A stretch of 64,000 nucleotides of DNA from Actinomadura rayongensis (GTDB lineage: Bacteria > Actinomycetota > Actinomycetes > Streptosporangiales > Streptosporangiaceae), in assembly GCF_009831215.1 (NCBI RefSeq), contig NZ_WUTW01000002.1, positions 915,440 through 979,439 of the forward strand, read 5' to 3'. Shown in pieces: positions 61,404 to 64,000 of this stretch. Position numbers and translations under genes: made by a program. Each line of letters begins with the position of its first letter. The first letter of the stretch is position 1. The notes beneath the pieces were generated by a model. That model made no database searches, was not told the origin of the DNA, and worked only from the letters and a program-made list of their open reading frames with translations.

Positions 61404-62132
61404 GAGCTTGGATCTTGCAGATCAGGATCGCTGACCTGGCGCTGCCCCGTATTGCAAGTGACCGCGATTACTCCTTGATCACCTCGGTTAATGGTCTGCT
61501 AATGGCCCGGTCCCCCCACGGCTGACCTTGGGAAGTCTTCCACCATCGTGGCCCACCGACCGGCAGGCCGCTCGTACACGAAGCCGCACCACCACAGCCG
61601 AGGGCAAGGGGACCCAGAGCGCAGGGCCGTCCACGGCCCGAGCACCGGAAGCCCCGCGGCGGCGATCGCCCCGACCACGCAACCCACCTCAGCCACGCTA
61701 TGGCGATCGTAGGGCTGAGGTTACGAGCGATTCATTACGAGCCTGCCGAACGAGAGCCATACCCGTGCAGATCCGTCTCCTGGCGTGCTCTGGAGTCCTC
61801 CGACGCGTCTTGTGGCTCCACCCGTGTCCAGGTTCGTCCAGGACTGTGGTTGGCACCAGTGTTAGCGCTTCCGCCTGCCTTCGCCACGATCCGGAGGGCT
61901 TGTTCGCGCGAACGGCGAGCAAGGTGTGACAGGCAGTTTCGCGCGAACAAGTGCTCCGGGGCGCCGGGGCTGGGGCTGGGGCTGCGAAGCCTCTCGTTTG
62001 GGGCTCGTTCCACCCGCCTGACCGCCTACGCGCCACCTCTTCACCGAGTCTGATCCGGCCATGTTGGGCCATGCTCCGGTGTGTTGGCGTGGTTCGGGCG
62101 CGTTGGTCTTGGTTACCGGTGATGCTGTGGTC
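61404..62132. other. Region between att site and STAND gene; two palindromes
   Basis: The 729-bp stretch has no supported gene; a 65-codon minus-strand frame (61499-61696) is too weak to call. GTTCGCGCGAAC (61902-61913) and TTCGCGCGAA (61938-61947) are palindromes with centres 35 bp apart and may be operators for the STAND gene. No integrase gene is next to the att site in this window. Confidence 0.5.
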
Positions 62133-64000
62133 ATGGACGGCCCGGGTCGTAGGCGACTGATCTGGTTTGCGCTGCTGCTTGTGGCGACGGGTGTGGTGGC
62201 GGCGGTGGTGCCGATGCTGCCGGAGTCGTGGCCGTTGGCGGTGCGGGCGCTGCTGGGGGTGTTGGGGGCGATCGCGGCGGGGGCTGCGGGCTCGTATGTC
62301 AGTGAAGTGATCACTGCCCGCCGCACGATCATGGAGGATCGTCGGGCGGCGGTGGCGGAGTTGGAGGCGCGGCGGGGCGCGTTGGTGGCGACCCGGGAGC
62401 CGGTTGCGTCCGATGACGTGAGTGTGGCGGGATTGCTGCGGCCTGAGCGCGCGGTTGTGGATTTCGTTGGGCGTGAGGATGAGCTGGCGCGGTTGCGGGC
62501 GTGGTGTGCCGATGAGGCGGCGTGTCCGGTGTGGCTGGTGACCGGGCGGGGCGGGGTGGGCAAGACCCGGCTGGGGCTGCAGTTGGCCGAGTCGCTGCCG
62601 TTTGAGCAGTGGGAGTGCCAGACGGTCAGACCGGGGGATGAGGTCGCGGCGGTGAAGGCCGCCAGCCAGGTGGGGCAGCGGGTGTTGCTGCTGGTCGACT
62701 ACGCCGAGACCCGCCCGGAGCTGGCTGCGATGCTGACCGAGGTCGCGGCGCGTGAGGCGGCGGGGGATGCGCGCGGGTTGCGGGTGCTGCTGCTGGCCCG
62801 CCAAGCCGGGGAGTGGTGGACCGCACTTGATGTCGAGTCGGACGTGACGCGGGCGCTGGCGGCGCGGACCCCGGTACTGGAGTTGGTGGCGGCGCTGGAC
62901 GATCAGCGTGACGACGCGCAGGTGATCGAGGAGGCGTTGCCGTTTTATGCGGCGGCGCGGGGGCGGCCGGTCCCGCAGATCAGGTTCACGGTCGACTCGG
63001 CGGTGCGGCTGCCGGTGCTGGTGTTGCATGCGGCGGCGCTGGTGGCGGTGCTGGACGAGGAGGCGGGCAGCAGCGGGGGGCGAGCGGCGGCGGATCTGGG
63101 GGTCCTGGATCGGCTGTTGGGGCATGAGCGCCGGCTGTGGGACAAGACCGCCCGCAAGGCCGGGCTGACGGTTGCTCTACCGGTGTTGCAACAGGTGATC
63201 GCGGCGGCGGTGCTGCTGCTGGACGTGCAAGAGGGCGAAGAGGCCACCGTCCGGCGGATGATCCGGCGCATCCCGGACCTGGCGGGTGCCGATGAGGAGC
63301 GGGTGGGAGCGCTGGCGCGGTGGCTGCGGCAGCTGTATCCCGGCGAAGGCGGGCGGGTGGATGTGTTGCGGCCGGACCTGTTGGCCGAGCGGCATGCCAG
63401 CGACCAACTCGCCGGGCACCAGTTGTTGCGGCGGGCCTGTTTCACCGGCCTGGAGCTGTCCCAGGCGGTGCAGGCGTTGACGGTGCTAACTCGCGCCTGC
63501 GCCCATCATGACCGTGCCCCTGAGCTGCTTGACCAGGTGTTGCGGGAGAACCTGATAGGGCTGGCCGATGCGGCGATCGTGGTCGCCGTCCAGACCGGTA
63601 CCCGGCTGGGTGATCTGCTGGCCAGTGTGTTGGAGGATGTCCCAGCCCGGGTGGAAGATCTTGGGCACATCGCCGAGCAGATCCCTTATCCCACGGTGGC
63701 GTTGGCCGCCGCAGATGCGGCGGTCACCCGCCGGGTGCGGGAGCTGCTGCCTGCCGACGCCGACCCCGCGGACCTCGCCCGCTGGAGTGGACAACTCGCA
63801 GTCGTCCTGGCCCAGTTGGGCCAGCGGGAGGAGGCGCTGGAGGCCATCACCGAGGCGGTCGCGGTCTATCGCACGCTCGCCGAGGCCCGCCCCGACGCCT
63901 TCCTGCCCAACCTGGCCATGTCGCTGAACAACCAGTCCAATCACCTGGCGGATCTGGGGCTACGAGAGGAGGCGCTGGAGGCCATCACCGAGGCGGTGGC
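62133..64000 (+). CDS. STAND ATPase with N-terminal membrane helices and TPRs (cut by window end)
   Basis: The frame is open from ATG 62133 to the last base (over 620 residues). Two transmembrane helices come first (LIWFALLLVATGVVAAVV and VRALLGVLGAIAAGAAGSY), then the NTPase with FVGREDELARL, Walker A GRGGVGKT (138-145) and Walker B VLLLVDYAET, and finally TPRs (LGQREEALEAITEAVAVYR). No RHIM-like motif was seen in front of the NTPase, unlike the other STAND proteins here. It probably belongs to an integrative element that starts at the tRNA-Gly half site. ATG 62133 is the best start; no clear ribosome site is seen. Confidence 0.85.
   Translation, partial: MDGPGRRRLIWFALLLVATGVVAAVVPMLPESWPLAVRALLGVLGAIAAGAAGSYVSEVITARRTIMEDRRAAVAELEARRGALVATREPVASDDVSVAGLLRPERAVVDFVGREDELARLRAWCADEAACPVWLVTGRGGVGKTRLGLQLAESLPFEQWECQTVRPGDEVAAVKAASQVGQRVLLLVDYAETRPELAAMLTEVAAREAAGDARGLRVLLLARQAGEWWTALDVESDVTRALAARTPVLELVAALDDQRDDAQVIEEALPFYAAARGRPVPQIRFTVDSAVRLPVLVLHAAALVAVLDEEAGSSGGRAAADLGVLDRLLGHERRLWDKTARKAGLTVALPVLQQVIAAAVLLLDVQEGEEATVRRMIRRIPDLAGADEERVGALARWLRQLYPGEGGRVDVLRPDLLAERHASDQLAGHQLLRRACFTGLELSQAVQALTVLTRACAHHDRAPELLDQVLRENLIGLADAAIVVAVQTGTRLGDLLASVLEDVPARVEDLGHIAEQIPYPTVALAAADAAVTRRVRELLPADADPADLARWSGQLAVVLAQLGQREEALEAITEAVAVYRTLAEARPDAFLPNLAMSLNNQSNHLADLGLREEALEAITEAV

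Noticed and set aside
61360..61440. Complete tRNA gene
   Set aside because: Upstream bases do not form a D-arm or the GCGGGCG acceptor strand, and the 5' anticodon strand does not pair with GCTGA.
61499..61696. 65-codon minus-strand gene next to the att site
   Set aside because: GTG start without ribosome site, no recognised domain; could be part of an element gene but evidence is too weak.

Overview
The window is very GC-rich, uses GTG and ATG starts about equally, and is full of ATGA/GTGA stop-start overlaps. It carries typical actinomycete families: an HTH/DUF5753 regulator with a DUF397 partner, a BldC-like protein, a chaplin-like secreted peptide, an RsbA-type anti-sigma protein and several STAND (NLR-like) ATPases. 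This points to a filamentous actinobacterium. Actinomadura or a relative is my best guess, from recall of family content only.

Layout. 1-2318: tail of an MFS transporter, then an arsenic operon (arsR, acr3, a 63-residue helical partner, arsC). 2855-4302: FetA/FetB-like metal exporter. 4445-6712: amidohydrolase divergent from a LysR regulator. 6855-9706: BldC-like protein, a three-gene operon with a serine-kinase-like ATPase and two small membrane or regulatory partners, and a divergent HTH-DUF5753/DUF397 pair. 9826-19124: three STAND ATPase genes (one with an internal stop in its TPR array, one fused to a duplicated LysR tail, one paired with a small effector-like gene), plus a secreted Asp-box protein.

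19224-37264: a complete six-gene type 2 BREX (Pgl) anti-phage operon in canonical order, pglW-pglX-pglY-pglZ-brxD-brxHI, all on the minus strand and nearly all translationally coupled. Its PglZ has lost the recognisable phosphatase motifs and its PglY carries a long Pro/Gly/Ala repeat tail. Together with the STAND genes this makes 10-37 kb a defence-rich region.

37494-61240: mostly chromosomal functions. These are a cytochrome P450, an RsbA-like regulator, ManC with a truncated indolepyruvate-oxidoreductase-like protein, a chaplin-like peptide, an SDR/HD pair, two tandem SDRs under a divergent TetR with two matching palindromic operators, ABC-F, CorA, purD, LtrA, purB, a MOSC protein, murA, a GGDEF-like/winged-helix regulator, a Pat/HisC aminotransferase and small hypotheticals.

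61314-64000: the 3' half of a minus-strand tRNA-Gly, from the anticodon loop to CCA, followed by what looks like its native terminator. The 5' half is absent. This is what one end of an integrative element inserted in a tRNA gene looks like, with the element extending right past the window. It carries at least one more STAND-TPR gene, cut by the window edge.

The most interesting observations are: (1) the 16453-19124 gene pair, where a small helical protein and its NLR-like neighbour share a short RHIM/amyloid-like motif, suggesting amyloid-templated NLR signalling; (2) the BREX operon with a catalytically eroded PglZ; (3) the LysR-tail/STAND chimera; (4) the tRNA-Gly half site.
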